64,000 bases of DNA from Streptomyces sp. NWU339. GTDB taxonomy: Bacteria > Actinomycetota > Actinomycetes > Streptomycetales > Streptomycetaceae. Positions within the stretch are counted from its first letter, which is position 1. The number at the start of each line of letters is the position of its first letter. A program made the position numbers and the translations under genes. Below the pieces are notes generated by a model. That model had not been told where the DNA came from and searched no databases. It saw only the letters and a program-made list of their open reading frames with translations. The stretch lies in assembly GCF_003143855.1 (NCBI RefSeq), contig NZ_QFRK01000004.1, forward strand, positions 282,484-346,483. The letters are read 5' to 3'. Shown here piece after piece: positions 37,759-46,443 of this stretch.

Positions 37759-37762
37759 GCCT
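37691..37762. repeat. Eight-unit 9-bp tandem repeat at a coupled gene junction
   Basis: Eight consecutive units of the form TTCATGCCA (for example TTCATGGCG, TTCATACCT, TCCATGCCT) cover the start of the FMN reductase gene and run into the stop of the LLM gene. Each unit holds CAT on the plus strand in most cases, so the minus strand offers several in-frame ATGs. Confidence 0.85.
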
Positions 37763-38840
37763 TGCTCACTTCCCGGCCGGCCAGCCGCGAGGAGTGCGTC
37801 GGCGCGGCCGGCACGTCGGCCGGGCGGTCCTTGGCGAACTCCTTGCGCAGCACCGGCACCACTTCCTCGCCGAGCAGGTCGAGCTGCTCGAGCACCGTCT
37901 TCAGCGGCAGTCCCGCGTGGTCCATGAGGAACAGCTGGCGCTGGTAGTCGCCCGCGTAGTCGCGGAAGGACAGCGTCTTCTCGATGACCTGCTGCGGGGA
38001 GCCCACGGTCAGCGGGGTCTGCCGGGTGAACTCCTCCAGCGAGGGCCCGTGCCCGTAGACGGGGGCGACGTCGAAGTACGGACGGAACTCGCGCACGGCG
38101 TCCTGCGAGTTCTTCCGCATGAACACCTGCCCGCCGAGGCCGACGATCGCCTGCTCGGCCGTGCCGTGCCCGTAGTGCGCGTACCGGGTGCGGTAGAGCT
38201 CGATCATCCGCTTGGTGTGGTCGGCCGGCCAGAAGATGTTGTTGTGGAAGAAACCGTCACCGTAGTAGGCGGCCTGCTCGGCGATCTCGGGCGAGCGGAT
38301 CGACCCGTGCCAGACGAACGGCGGTACGTCGTCCAGCGGACGGGGCGTGGAGGTGAAGCCCTGCAGCGGGGTGCGGAACTTGCCCTCCCAGTTGACGACG
38401 TCCTCGCGCCACAGCCGGTGCAGCAGGGCGTAGTTCTCGATGGCGAGGTTGATGCCCTGGCGGATGTCCTGGCCGAACCAGGGGTAGACCGGTCCGGTGT
38501 TGCCGCGCCCCATCATCACGTCCATCCGGCCGTCGGCCAGGTGCTGGAGCATGGCGAAGTCCTCGGCGATCTTCACCGGGTCGTTGGTGGTGATGAGGGT
38601 GGTGGAGGTGGAGAGGACCAGCCGCTCCGTGCGCGCCGCGATGTAGCCGAGCATGGTCGTGGGCGAGGACGGCACGAACGGCGGGTTGTGGTGCTCGCCG
38701 GTGGCGAACACGTCCAGGCCGACTTCCTCGGCCTTCAGCGCGATGGCGACCATGGCCTTGATCCGCTCGCGCTCGGTGGGGGTACGCCCCGTCGTGGGGT
38801 CGGGCGTGACATCGCCGACGCTGAAGATCCCGAACTGCAT
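37755..38840 (-). CDS. LLM-class flavin-dependent oxidoreductase (CE1758-like)
   Basis: The 361-residue luciferase-like protein shows FGIFSVGDVT at the N-terminus, DVFATGEHHNPPFVPSSPTT and RMDVMMGRGNTGPVYPWFG, hallmarks of the CE1758 family. With the coupled FMN reductase it forms a putative two-component monooxygenase; the substrate is unknown. The upstream region contains a GTTGA-N4-TCAAC palindrome and diverges from the ynfA-like gene. Confidence 0.9.
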   Translation of the reverse strand: MQFGIFSVGDVTPDPTTGRTPTERERIKAMVAIALKAEEVGLDVFATGEHHNPPFVPSSPTTMLGYIAARTERLVLSTSTTLITTNDPVKIAEDFAMLQHLADGRMDVMMGRGNTGPVYPWFGQDIRQGINLAIENYALLHRLWREDVVNWEGKFRTPLQGFTSTPRPLDDVPPFVWHGSIRSPEIAEQAAYYGDGFFHNNIFWPADHTKRMIELYRTRYAHYGHGTAEQAIVGLGGQVFMRKNSQDAVREFRPYFDVAPVYGHGPSLEEFTRQTPLTVGSPQQVIEKTLSFRDYAGDYQRQLFLMDHAGLPLKTVLEQLDLLGEEVVPVLRKEFAKDRPADVPAAPTHSSRLAGREVSKA

Positions 38841-38861
38841 GGCCGTTCACCTTCCGGATTG

Positions 38862-38875
38862 GTTGACGGTTCAAC
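38862..38875. promoter_or_regulatory. Palindrome GTTGA-N4-TCAAC in the divergent promoter
   Basis: A perfect 5-4-5 palindrome lies 22 bp before the LLM start, in an A/T-rich patch (TCAACTATAACC). A further TCAACC follows at about 38886. It fits a small repressor operator, for example MarR or HxlR type, but no regulator gene is adjacent. Confidence 0.4.
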
Positions 38876-38946
38876 TATAACCGGCTCAACCGCTCCCCCT
38901 CCCCCCTTATTCCGGTATCCCGCATCCGGTCTGCGAAGCTGCCCGC

Positions 38947-39282
38947 ATGCTGATCGCCCGTTCCGCCGCCCTGTTCGTCCTCGCCGCGATCCTGGAGATC
39001 GGGGGCGCCTGGCTGGTCTGGCAGGGCGTGCGGGAACAACGCGGCTGGATGTGGGCGACCGGCGGCGTCCTCGCCCTCGGCGCGTACGGGTTCGTCGCCA
39101 CCTTCCAGCCCGACGCGCACTTCGGCCGCGTGCTCGCCGCGTACGGGGGCATCTTCGTCGCCGGGTCGATCCTGTGGGGCGCGCTCGCGGACGGCTACCG
39201 CCCGGACCGCTGGGACATCACCGGCGCCCTGATCTGCCTGGCCGGAATGGCCGTGATCATGTGGGCGCCGCGCAACGGCTGA
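38947..39282 (+). CDS. YnfA-family (UPF0060) membrane protein
   Basis: The 111-residue protein has four helices and the family signature regions [28 protein letters not shown]-like [15 protein letters not shown] and [20 protein letters not shown]. YnfA proteins are small SMR-like membrane proteins proposed as drug-efflux components. It is transcribed away from the LLM gene. Confidence 0.9.
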   Translation: MLIARSAALFVLAAILEIGGAWLVWQGVREQRGWMWATGGVLALGAYGFVATFQPDAHFGRVLAAYGGIFVAGSILWGALADGYRPDRWDITGALICLAGMAVIMWAPRNG

Positions 39283-39380
39283 CCACGCTCCCGCGCGCCC
39301 GGACGGGCCCGGGCATGCCCGGGTGGCCCGCATATGCTGGCACGGCACCGCCCACATGGATCCACCCGGAGGAGCAGCCC

Positions 39381-40157
39381 ATGGCCACCGCCGCACCGTC
39401 CGCAGCGTCTCGTATCGCCGTCGTCACCGGCGCGAGCAGCGGCATCGGCGCCGCCACGGCCCGCGGGCTCGCCGAGGCCGGTTACCGCGTCGTCCTCACC
39501 GCCCGCCGCAAGGACCGTATCGAGGCGCTCGCCGAGGAGATCAACGCGGCCGGCCACGCGGCGACCGCGTACCCGCTCGACGTCACCGACCGCGCGGCCG
39601 TCGACGAGTTCGCCACCGCGTTCAGGACCATCGGCGTCCTGGTCAACAACGCGGGCGGCGCGCTGGGCGCCGACCCGGTCGCGACCGGCGACCCGGACGA
39701 CTGGCGCCGGATGTACGAGACGAACGTCATCGGCACCCTCCACCTCACCCAGGCCCTGCTGCCCCGGCTGGAGGCGAGCGGCGACGGCACGGTCGTCATC
39801 GTCTCCTCGACGGCCGGCCACGCCACCTACGAGGGCGGCGCGGGCTACGTCGCCGCCAAGCACGCCGAGCACGTCCTGGCCGAGACCCTCCGCCTGGAGA
39901 TCGTCGGCCGGCCCGTGCGCGTCATCGAGATCGCGCCGGGCATGGTGAAGACCGAGGAGTTCGCCCTCACCCGCTTCGACGGCGACGCGGCGAAGGCCGC
40001 CAAGGTGTACGAGGGCGTCGCCGAGCCGCTCACCGCGGACGACGTCGCCGACACCATCACCTGGGCGGTGACCCGCCCGAGCCATGTCAACATCGACCTG
40101 CTGGTCGTACGCCCCCGGGCCCAGGCGTCGAACACGAAGGTCCACCGGGAACCGTGA
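39381..40157 (+). CDS. Short-chain dehydrogenase/reductase
   Basis: The 258-residue SDR has the cofactor loop TGASSGIG near residue 17, NNAGG, the catalytic Ser in IVSSTAG and the YxxxK motif GYVAAKHAEH. The ydfG-like order suggests 3-hydroxy acid (serine/malonic semialdehyde type) substrates, but that is only family resemblance. The ATG at 39381 has GGAGGAG 6 bp upstream. Confidence 0.92.
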   Translation: MATAAPSAASRIAVVTGASSGIGAATARGLAEAGYRVVLTARRKDRIEALAEEINAAGHAATAYPLDVTDRAAVDEFATAFRTIGVLVNNAGGALGADPVATGDPDDWRRMYETNVIGTLHLTQALLPRLEASGDGTVVIVSSTAGHATYEGGAGYVAAKHAEHVLAETLRLEIVGRPVRVIEIAPGMVKTEEFALTRFDGDAAKAAKVYEGVAEPLTADDVADTITWAVTRPSHVNIDLLVVRPRAQASNTKVHREP

Positions 40158-40160
40158 CGG

Positions 40161-40180
40161 CCGCGCCGCACGCGGCGCGG
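40161..40180. terminator. Hairpin between convergent SDR and rtcB
   Basis: CCGCGCCG pairs with CGGCGCGG around CACG. It is placed between two convergent stops and followed by GGCCGGCC-type palindromes. Confidence 0.6.
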
Positions 40181-40205
40181 CGGCCCTTCCGGCCGGCCTT
40201 TCCGG

Positions 40206-41399
40206 TCAGCCCTTCACACAGACGACCTGCTTCAGCTTCGCCACGACCTCCACGAGGTCCCGCTGCTGGTCGATGACCTGCTCGATCGGCTTGTACGCGC
40301 CCGGGATCTCGTCCACGACACCGGAGTCCTTACGGCACTCCACGCCGCGCGTCTGCTCCTCCAGGTCCTTCGTCGAGAAACGCCGCTTCGCCGCGTTGCG
40401 GCTCATGCGCCGGCCGGCGCCGTGCGACGCCGAGTTGAACGAATCGGCGTTCCCGAGGCCCTTGACGATGTACGAGCCCGTACCCATGGAGCCCGGGATG
40501 ATCCCGAACTCGCCGGAGCCCGCGCGGATCGCCCCCTTGCGGGTGACGAGCAGGTCCATGCCGTCGTAGCGCTCCTCGGCCACGTAGTTGTGGTGCGCGC
40601 TGATCTCCGCCTCGAAGGCCGGCTTCGCCTTCTTGAACTCCTTGCGGATCACGTCCTTCAGCAGCGCCATCATGATCGAACGGTTTCGCCTCGCGTACTC
40701 CTGCGCCCAGAACAGGTCGTTCCGGTAGGCCGCCATCTGCGGGGTGTCCGCCACGAAGACGGCGAGGTCACGGTCGACCAGGCCCTGGTTGTGCGGGAGC
40801 TTCTGCGCCACCCCGATGTGATGCTCGGCCAGTTCCTTGCCGATGTTCCGGGAACCGGAGTGCAGCATCAGCCAGACCGCACCGGTCGTGTCCGTGCAGA
40901 CCTCGACGAAGTGGTTGCCCGATCCGAGCGTTCCCATCTGCTTCGCGGCCCGCTCCTGACGGAACCTGACCGCTTCCGCCACGCCGTCGAAGCGCCCCCA
41001 GAAGTCGTCCCAGCCGCCGGTGGCGAAGCCGTGCAGCCGGGTCGGGTCCACGGGGGAGTCGTGCATCCCGCGCCCGACCGGGATCGCCTGCTCGATCTTC
41101 GAGCGCAGCCGGGACAGGTCGCCCGGCAGGTCGTTGGCCGTCAGGGACGTCTTCACCGCCGACATCCCGCAGCCGATGTCGACCCCCACCGCCGCCGGGC
41201 ACACCGCACCCCGCATCGCGATGACCGAGCCGACCGTCGCGCCCTTCCCGTAGTGCACGTCCGGCATCACGGCCAGGCCCTTGATCCAGGGCAGGGTCGC
41301 CACGTTCCGCAGCTGCTGGAGGGCCCCCTCCTCCACCGTCGCCGGATCCGTCCACATACGGATCGACACCTTCGCACCCGGCATTTCCACGTACGACAT
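40206..41399 (-). CDS. rtcB: RtcB RNA-splicing ligase
   Basis: The 397-residue ligase shows the manganese site GVDIGCGMS (Asp74, Cys77), MLHSGSRNIGKELAEHH and the guanylylated His region SASHGAGRRMSR, plus GSMGTGSYIVKG. RtcB joins 2',3'-cyclic phosphate or 3'-phosphate RNA ends to 5'-OH ends, healing cleaved tRNA or rRNA. The ATG at 41399 (MSYVEMPGAK) has GGGGAA upstream. No archease, RtcA or RtcR gene is adjacent, so it stands alone here. Confidence 0.94.
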   Translation of the reverse strand: MSYVEMPGAKVSIRMWTDPATVEEGALQQLRNVATLPWIKGLAVMPDVHYGKGATVGSVIAMRGAVCPAAVGVDIGCGMSAVKTSLTANDLPGDLSRLRSKIEQAIPVGRGMHDSPVDPTRLHGFATGGWDDFWGRFDGVAEAVRFRQERAAKQMGTLGSGNHFVEVCTDTTGAVWLMLHSGSRNIGKELAEHHIGVAQKLPHNQGLVDRDLAVFVADTPQMAAYRNDLFWAQEYARRNRSIMMALLKDVIRKEFKKAKPAFEAEISAHHNYVAEERYDGMDLLVTRKGAIRAGSGEFGIIPGSMGTGSYIVKGLGNADSFNSASHGAGRRMSRNAAKRRFSTKDLEEQTRGVECRKDSGVVDEIPGAYKPIEQVIDQQRDLVEVVAKLKQVVCVKG

Positions 41400-41404
41400 G
41401 TCTT

Positions 41405-41475
41405 CCCCATTCCCCCGAACGACAACATAAGCATAAAAGATCAAAAACCGTCGCTCAGGTCGACGAAAAGGACTT
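41405..41475 (-). promoter_or_regulatory. A/T-rich leader of rtcB
   Basis: On the minus strand TTTTTGATC is followed by TTATGCTTATGTTGTC about 30-60 bp before the rtcB ATG, an unusually low-GC stretch for this genome and a likely promoter. The exact -35/-10 choice is not resolved. Confidence 0.35.
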
Positions 41476-41614
41476 CGGACCGGCGTTCACGGCAGTGCGT
41501 GCGATACACATTGTCTGCCGGGGGTGCCCCCGTGCGGCAAGCGATTAACCAGCGGGGACACTGAGAGACCCGGCGGGCTGTGGCCCGCACCCGCCCGTCG
41601 AGAGGAGCCCGGCC

Positions 41615-42532
41615 GTGCAGCGGAGGGCATACGTACCCGGCGTCGCCGCGCTCCTCGCGGCCCTGCTGGCCGGATGCACCGGCAGTTCGAGCAGCGGAAG
41701 CCAGTCGGGCAACTCCAACCCGGGCGGTGCTGGCACGGCCTCCCCGGCGGCCCAGCCGGGCAGGTACGCCACGCTCCCCGAGCCCTGCGGCACGGTCGAC
41801 GCCAAGACGCTCGACGAACTCCTGCCCGGCATCAGGGAGATGGCCGACCAGGCGCAGCGTGAGAAGGCGTACGCGGGCGAGGCCTCCCTCACGTACGACA
41901 CCGACCGCAAGGTGGGCTGCCGCTGGAAGGTGGAGTCGTCCCAGGCCACCGATCGCCTGGTGATCGACCTCGAGCGGGTCGTCTCCTACGACAACGCCGT
42001 CAGCGACGACAACCAGGCCCAGCAGCTCTTCGCGACGAAGCAGGAGGCGGCCGGCCTTCCGAAGCCGACGGCCACGGAGTCCGGTTCCACCGCCCCGGAC
42101 ACATCGCCCTCGCCCACTTCCTCCGATTCACCCGGCTCCCCCAACCCTTCCGGTTCTTCTGGTTCTTCCAGTTCCTCCGATTCCTCTGATTCCTCTGATT
42201 CCTCCGCACCGTCCGACGCCGCGTCCTCGGCTTCCGGCTCACCGTCCACCGGCGGCACCTCCCCCGTGTCGCCCTCCACTTCACCCTCCGGCCTCCAGCC
42301 CCGCGTCCTGGAGGAGTTCGGCGACGAGGCCTTCATCGACGACGAGCTGAGCAGCTCCGGTTCGACCGCCGAGCAGCGCACGGTGACTGTGGCGTTCCGC
42401 ACGTCCAACGTGATCGTGACGATCGAGTACACGGAGCAGCCGGCGACCGTCGGCGCCGTCCCGGACAGCAGGGAAATGCAGGACAGGGCAAGGAAACTGG
42501 CGTCCCTGCTGGCCGATTCGCTGAGCGGCTGA
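41615..42532 (+). CDS. DUF3558-type lipoprotein
   Basis: The 305-residue lipoprotein begins MQRRAYVPGVAALLAALLAGC with a clear lipobox. A DUF3558-like domain starts ATLPEPCGTVDAKTLDELLP and includes GCRWKVE. A Ser/Pro/Asp linker (about 150-230) contains a 9-bp-unit repeat, and the C-terminal piece mentions ATVGAVPDSREMQDRARKLA. DUF3558 proteins are actinobacterial cell-surface lipoproteins of unknown function. The GTG start has GAGAGGAG upstream. The neighbour at 42691 is a paralogue. Confidence 0.82.
   Translation: MQRRAYVPGVAALLAALLAGCTGSSSSGSQSGNSNPGGAGTASPAAQPGRYATLPEPCGTVDAKTLDELLPGIREMADQAQREKAYAGEASLTYDTDRKVGCRWKVESSQATDRLVIDLERVVSYDNAVSDDNQAQQLFATKQEAAGLPKPTATESGSTAPDTSPSPTSSDSPGSPNPSGSSGSSSSSDSSDSSDSSAPSDAASSASGSPSTGGTSPVSPSTSPSGLQPRVLEEFGDEAFIDDELSSSGSTAEQRTVTVAFRTSNVIVTIEYTEQPATVGAVPDSREMQDRARKLASLLADSLSG
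42152..42205 (+). repeat. 9-bp repeat coding the Ser-rich linker
   Basis: Six units, GGTTCTTCT, GGTTCTTCC, AGTTCCTCC, GATTCCTCT twice and GATTCCTCC, encode (G/S/D)SS repeats in the lipoprotein linker. Confidence 0.75.
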
Positions 42533-42690
42533 GCCTCGCTCACACTCCCTCCACCGCCCTGCGCAAAGCCCCCGAAGGACGACCACACGAACGGCGCACC
42601 GCGTACGGTGATCCCTCGGACCCCTTTTCGACCGCAGGTTCGACGACGGGTTCGACCGCAGGGAACACGAGCGTCATGAGTGAAGGAACC

Positions 42691-43494
42691 ATGCAGCGAC
42701 GAGCACAGCGTGATCACCGAGCGAAGCGCCTCAACCGCGTTCTTGTCTGCGCGGCAGCCGTCCCCGCGATGCTGATCGCCGCCGGCTGCTCCTCGGACTC
42801 CGGCTCCGACGGCGGCGAGGACAAGGCGGCCGACACCTCCGCGTCGGCGTCCGCGAGCCCGTCCCCGACGGTGCGGGCGGCGGTGTACACGGACCTCCCG
42901 GACGCGTGCGACGTCCTGTCGAAGAAGACCCTGGACGACCTCGTGCCCGAGGCGAAGTCGGGCAAGGAGGGCCAGTCCGACGACATCGCCAAGCGCGCCA
43001 GCTGCTCCTGGAGCAGCCTCGCCAACAACGGTGTGGACGGCTCTCAGTTCCGCTGGCTGAGCGTGTCGATGCTGCGCTTCGACTCGGACGTCGCACGCGG
43101 CGCGGGCGACGAACTGGCCAAGGAGTACTACGACAAGCAGGTCAAGGACGTCCAGGCCACCGACGGCGCCAAGGGCACCGAGGCGGAGCCGATCTCCGGC
43201 ACCGGCGACGAGGCGACGGCCGTGCGCTACGACCTGAAGAAGAAGGAAGGCGCCTTCAAGCAGCAGACGGTGGTGGCGCGCGTCGAGAACGTGGTCGTCA
43301 CCCTCGACTACAACGGGGCGGGCCTCGCCGGGGACAAGACGCCGAGCGCCGACGACCTGATGAAGGACGCGAAGAAGGCGGCCGAGGAAGCGGTGACGTC
43401 CGTGACCGGGACCAAGGACGGCACGGGCAGCAAGGACGACAAGGGCGACGGCGGGGCCCCCGGGAGCGGCGCGCCGTTGGAGTCGAAGGGCTGA
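42691..43494 (+). CDS. DUF3558-like lipoprotein, paralogue
   Basis: The 267-residue lipoprotein has the signal MQRRAQRDHRAKRLNRVLV, ending in the lipobox LIAAGC, then the DUF3558-like YTDLPDACDVLSKKTLDDLV and SCSWSSLANNG. The start at 42691 matches the MQRR start of its upstream paralogue and has GAAGGA close by. An ATG at 42676 would add five residues. The function is unknown, probably a cell-envelope protein. It is followed by the DUF2637 gene in the same direction. Confidence 0.8.
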   Translation: MQRRAQRDHRAKRLNRVLVCAAAVPAMLIAAGCSSDSGSDGGEDKAADTSASASASPSPTVRAAVYTDLPDACDVLSKKTLDDLVPEAKSGKEGQSDDIAKRASCSWSSLANNGVDGSQFRWLSVSMLRFDSDVARGAGDELAKEYYDKQVKDVQATDGAKGTEAEPISGTGDEATAVRYDLKKKEGAFKQQTVVARVENVVVTLDYNGAGLAGDKTPSADDLMKDAKKAAEEAVTSVTGTKDGTGSKDDKGDGGAPGSGAPLESKG

Positions 43495-43643
43495 CAAACA
43501 GGCACAGAAGCGTGCACGGAGACGCACCCGAAGGCGTACCCGGAAACGTGCGGTGAGGCTCTGACACGGAACCGGCCACCCGCCCTCCGCACACATGTGC
43601 CACTCTGTTGCGCGCAACAACACGCAAGAGGAGGGGAGTACGG

Positions 43644-45023
43644 GTGGCCGCGCCCATTCAGCTGACACGGACACACCGGGTTCTCATCGGCGTGGTCGTC
43701 GCCGGAGCCGTGATCATCGCCGGAATCGGCTTCGCGGGTTCGTACGCGGCCGTCCGTGAACTGGCCCTACAGAAGGGCTTCGGGAACTTCAGCTACGTGT
43801 TCCCGATCGGCATCGACGCCGGCATCTGCGTCCTGCTGGCCCTGGATCTGCTGCTGACCTGGATCCGCATCCCCTTCCCGCTGCTGCGTCAGACGGCGTG
43901 GCTGCTGACGGCGGCCACGATCGCCTTCAACGGCGCGGCGGCCTGGCCGGATCCGCTCGGTGTGGGGATGCACAGCGTGATCCCCGTCCTGTTCGTGGTG
44001 GCGGTGGAGGCCGCCCGGCACGCGGTCGGCCGGATCGCCGACATCACAGCGGACAAGCACATGGAGGGCGTCCGCCTCACCCGGTGGGTGTTGTCGCCGA
44101 TCCCCACGTTCCTGCTGTGGCGGCGGATGAAGCTGTGGGAGCTGCGCTCCTACGAGCAGGTCATCAAGCTGGAGCAGGAACGTCTCGTCTACCAGGCCCG
44201 GATGCGCTCCCGCTTCGGCCGGAGCTGGCGGCGCAAGGCCCCGGTGGAGTCCCTGATGCCGCTGCGCCTGGCCAAGTACGGCGTCCCCCTCGCCGAGACG
44301 GCCCCGGCGGGTCTGGCGGCGGCCGGCATCGAACCGGCTGTGCTCCCGCCGGCCCCCGAGCACCGGACGGCCGTGGACGGCCCGGCCATGGCGTCGTCGG
44401 CGCCCGCCCTGCAGCAGGCGGCCCCTTCCGCCGAACGCCGCCCCGAGCTGATGGGCGACCCCGGCACCACGGACCCCCGGAATTCCCAGGGCTCCCAGGG
44501 CCCCCGGGACCGCCGCGAGTCCCCGGACGCGGAGGAGCCCACGGCGCAGCCCCCGTACGACCGGCAGCCCGCCCCAGACCAGAACCAGTGGCTGCACGCC
44601 CGGGACCCGCAGACCGTCGAGTACCACGGCGGCTACGACCCCACGTACGACCCGGACGCCGCGTACGCCCAGTGGTACGCGGAGCAGCAGCAGGCCGAGC
44701 AGTACCAGGACCAGTACCAGGAGGAGCCCCTCGCCCAGGAGCCCTCTCCGGAGGAGACCGGCAGCTTTCCGATCCCGGTGAGCCCGGGCCGCACGCGCGA
44801 GCTCGGCGAGGGCGGCGGCACTCCGGTCGCCGAGCCGGACGAGGAGGCGTACTACCAGGTGTTCCGTCAGTCGATAGACGGCAGCTACCCCACGCCCCGG
44901 GTCCTCGGCGACAACATCCAGGCGACCTACGGCACGACGCTGAGCCCGAGCGCCCTGAAGGCCCTCGCGGAACGCTTCCAGAAGCGCCATTCGGCGGAGC
45001 TGGAGGACGACCACATCGCCTGA
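43644..45023 (+). CDS. DUF2637 membrane protein
   Basis: The 459-residue protein has four N-terminal membrane helices (RVLIGVVVAGAVIIAGIGFA; YVFPIGIDAGICVLLALDLL; TAWLLTAATIAFNGAAAW; VIPVLFVVAVEAARHAVG), the DUF2637 pattern. A long Pro/Gln/Tyr-rich disordered region and a small C-terminal DNA-binding-like helix bundle (DNIQATYGTTLSPSALKALA) follow. Relatives resemble plasmid spread (Spd) proteins but chromosomal copies exist. The GTG at 43644 has GAGGGGAG upstream. Confidence 0.82.
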   Translation: MAAPIQLTRTHRVLIGVVVAGAVIIAGIGFAGSYAAVRELALQKGFGNFSYVFPIGIDAGICVLLALDLLLTWIRIPFPLLRQTAWLLTAATIAFNGAAAWPDPLGVGMHSVIPVLFVVAVEAARHAVGRIADITADKHMEGVRLTRWVLSPIPTFLLWRRMKLWELRSYEQVIKLEQERLVYQARMRSRFGRSWRRKAPVESLMPLRLAKYGVPLAETAPAGLAAAGIEPAVLPPAPEHRTAVDGPAMASSAPALQQAAPSAERRPELMGDPGTTDPRNSQGSQGPRDRRESPDAEEPTAQPPYDRQPAPDQNQWLHARDPQTVEYHGGYDPTYDPDAAYAQWYAEQQQAEQYQDQYQEEPLAQEPSPEETGSFPIPVSPGRTRELGEGGGTPVAEPDEEAYYQVFRQSIDGSYPTPRVLGDNIQATYGTTLSPSALKALAERFQKRHSAELEDDHIA

Positions 45024-45130
45024 CCGGCGGCGAGTAAGACGCATGGTCATCAGGGAGCGGCCGACCGCTGCTCCCACCCGCAGGGAACCGGTGCACGAGG
45101 TCGACCCCACCCTGACGCAGAAGGGCATCC

Positions 45131-45514
45131 GTGCTCACGTCCGTACCCACCGGGTGGCTGTGGCTGCTGGCCGCGGCGTCCACCGTCCTGTCCAGCTACG
45201 TCCTGGGCAGCTGGATCCCCCTGCGGAAGTTCCGTATCGCCTATCCGGTGATCATGGTCACCTGCGGGGCGGTCCTGGTCGTCGTCTGCCGGCTGAAGGG
45301 CTTCAGTCTGGCCGAGGCGCTCGTCATGTACTCGTGTGCCCACATCAGCCTGCCGCTCGGCCTGCTCCCCCAGCGGAAGGTGCTCAAGGAGGGGCACGAG
45401 CGGTGGCGCAGGGGCGAGGCCGTGGGCCCCATCGAGGTCCCGCGCCGGCACGCCGCCTTCTTCGCCGTCTGCCTGGTCGGCGTCCTGTTCGCCGGCTTCG
45501 CGCTGACCCGCTGA
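45131..45514 (+). CDS. Small membrane protein
   Basis: The 127-residue protein has about four helices (WLWLLAAASTVLSSYVLG; PVIMVTCGAVLVVVCRL; EALVMYSCAHISLPLGLL; FFAVCLVGVLFAGFALT). The GTG start is preceded by AGAAGGG. No family is recognised. It follows the DUF2637 gene by 107 bp and probably shares its transcript. An overlapping frame from 45043 looks like a shadow. Confidence 0.65.
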   Translation: MLTSVPTGWLWLLAAASTVLSSYVLGSWIPLRKFRIAYPVIMVTCGAVLVVVCRLKGFSLAEALVMYSCAHISLPLGLLPQRKVLKEGHERWRRGEAVGPIEVPRRHAAFFAVCLVGVLFAGFALTR

Positions 45515-45616
45515 ACCGCGTACGGCGAGTCGCATGCGCGGCGCCGTGTCCGCACCGCCACGGCGCCGGCGACCTCGGCCCTCGTGGCCGCCGCCCCCGA
45601 GGAGCCCGGCCGTGAA

Positions 45617-45657
45617 GAACGGGGACGCCCGGCCCCGACGGCCGCGCGTCCCCGTTC
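45617..45657 (-). terminator. Relic lysS terminator
   Basis: GAACGGGGACGC (45617-45628) pairs with GCGTCCCCGTTC (45646-45657), with a nested GGCC stem. It lies directly downstream of the lysS fragment, as the active terminator at 50683 lies downstream of intact lysS. Confidence 0.65.
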
Positions 45658-45670
45658 CCGTGAACCGGGC

Positions 45671-45818
45671 CTACTCCCCGAGCAGCGTCCGTACCCGCTC
45701 CTGGCCCACCGCGAGCAGCAGGGTGGGCAGGCGCGGACCGGTGTCCCGGCCGACGAGCAGGTGGTACAACAGCGCGAAGAACGACCGCTGCGCGGTCTTG
45801 CTCTCCGGCGGCAGCTCC
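45671..45818 (-). pseudogene. lysS 3' fragment (duplicate of 50751-50898)
   Basis: The minus strand encodes ELPPESKTAQRSFFALLYHL, LVGRDTGPRLPTLLLAVGQE, RVRTLLGE and a stop. This is the C-terminus of the class I LysRS whose intact gene is at 50751-52496. The two copies are colinear with an offset of exactly 5080 bp and about six mismatches in 140 bp by eye. Similarity ends near 45818. The fragment keeps its own stop and terminator, so it is the displaced original gene end. Confidence 0.9.
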
Positions 45819-45887
45819 CGGCCACCGCCGTCATCGGGTCGACCAGCCTTGCGCTGTGGTGAACGGTCTGCGAAGCCGCATGAGCGA

Positions 45888-45924
45888 ACCGCCGTCCACA
45901 AGCACAAGGCTTCTGGACGGCGGT
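45888..45924 (-). terminator. Terminator of the amidase operon
   Basis: ACCGCCGTCCA (45888-45898) pairs with TGGACGGCGGT (45914-45924), with an inner AAGC/GCTT extension. Confidence 0.8.
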
Positions 45925-45957
45925 CGCGATCCGTCAAGGGGTGAGGGGTACCGGTGC

Positions 45958-46443
45958 CTACGGCTTCACCGGATCACCGTTCCCCATGCTCAGCCACCAC
46001 ACCTCGTCGTCGCGGGTGAGGTCGAGCGCCTGCTGCCGGCCGTCACTGAAGCGAAGTTCCACAGTGGCAAGGCCCGGTACGACGGGGTCGGCCACGACTG
46101 CTTCGACCGGCTTGTCGGCGTGTGCGCCGAACTCGGCGATCAGGCGCTGTGCGGCCTCCTCCCGGCCGGTGTACCACGGGGCACCTACCCCGGCCAGGTC
46201 CGCAGCGTCACCGCCCCGGAGGCGTTGGACGTACACCTCGAGGACCAGTTCGACCTCGCGAGCGACCTCCTCGGCCTCGGGGTAGGTGGACTCCGCGGCG
46301 CGGACCGTCACCTTCACCTCGGGGGTGTCCCGCAAGGCATAGGGCGCCGGTTCACGGAGCAGCCACCATGTGAGGACGCCTCCGCCCAGACACAGGGCGA
46401 CGAGTGCCGCCACGAGCCACTTGGCTACTGGGGTCTTGAGCAT
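45958..46443 (-). CDS. Membrane-anchored partner of the Amidase_6 protein
   Basis: The 161-residue protein has one N-terminal membrane helix (about 8-29, KWLVAALVALCLGGGVLTWW) and an extracytoplasmic acidic domain (TYPEAEEVAREVELVLEVYV, LRFSDGRQQALDLTRDDEVW). No family is recognised. Its ATG overlaps the stop of the 1307-residue protein (TGATG), so the pair is translated together. A role as accessory or protective partner of the secreted enzyme is inference from coupling only. Confidence 0.8.
   Translation of the reverse strand: MLKTPVAKWLVAALVALCLGGGVLTWWLLREPAPYALRDTPEVKVTVRAAESTYPEAEEVAREVELVLEVYVQRLRGGDAADLAGVGAPWYTGREEAAQRLIAEFGAHADKPVEAVVADPVVPGLATVELRFSDGRQQALDLTRDDEVWWLSMGNGDPVKP

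Noticed and set aside
41505..41540. CGGGGGTGCCCCCG hairpin as a riboswitch
   Set aside because: Too small and isolated; at most a local stem between divergent genes.
45043..45615. Alternative frame upstream and across the small membrane protein gene
   Set aside because: It has no domain and runs out of phase with the clear membrane protein at 45131.
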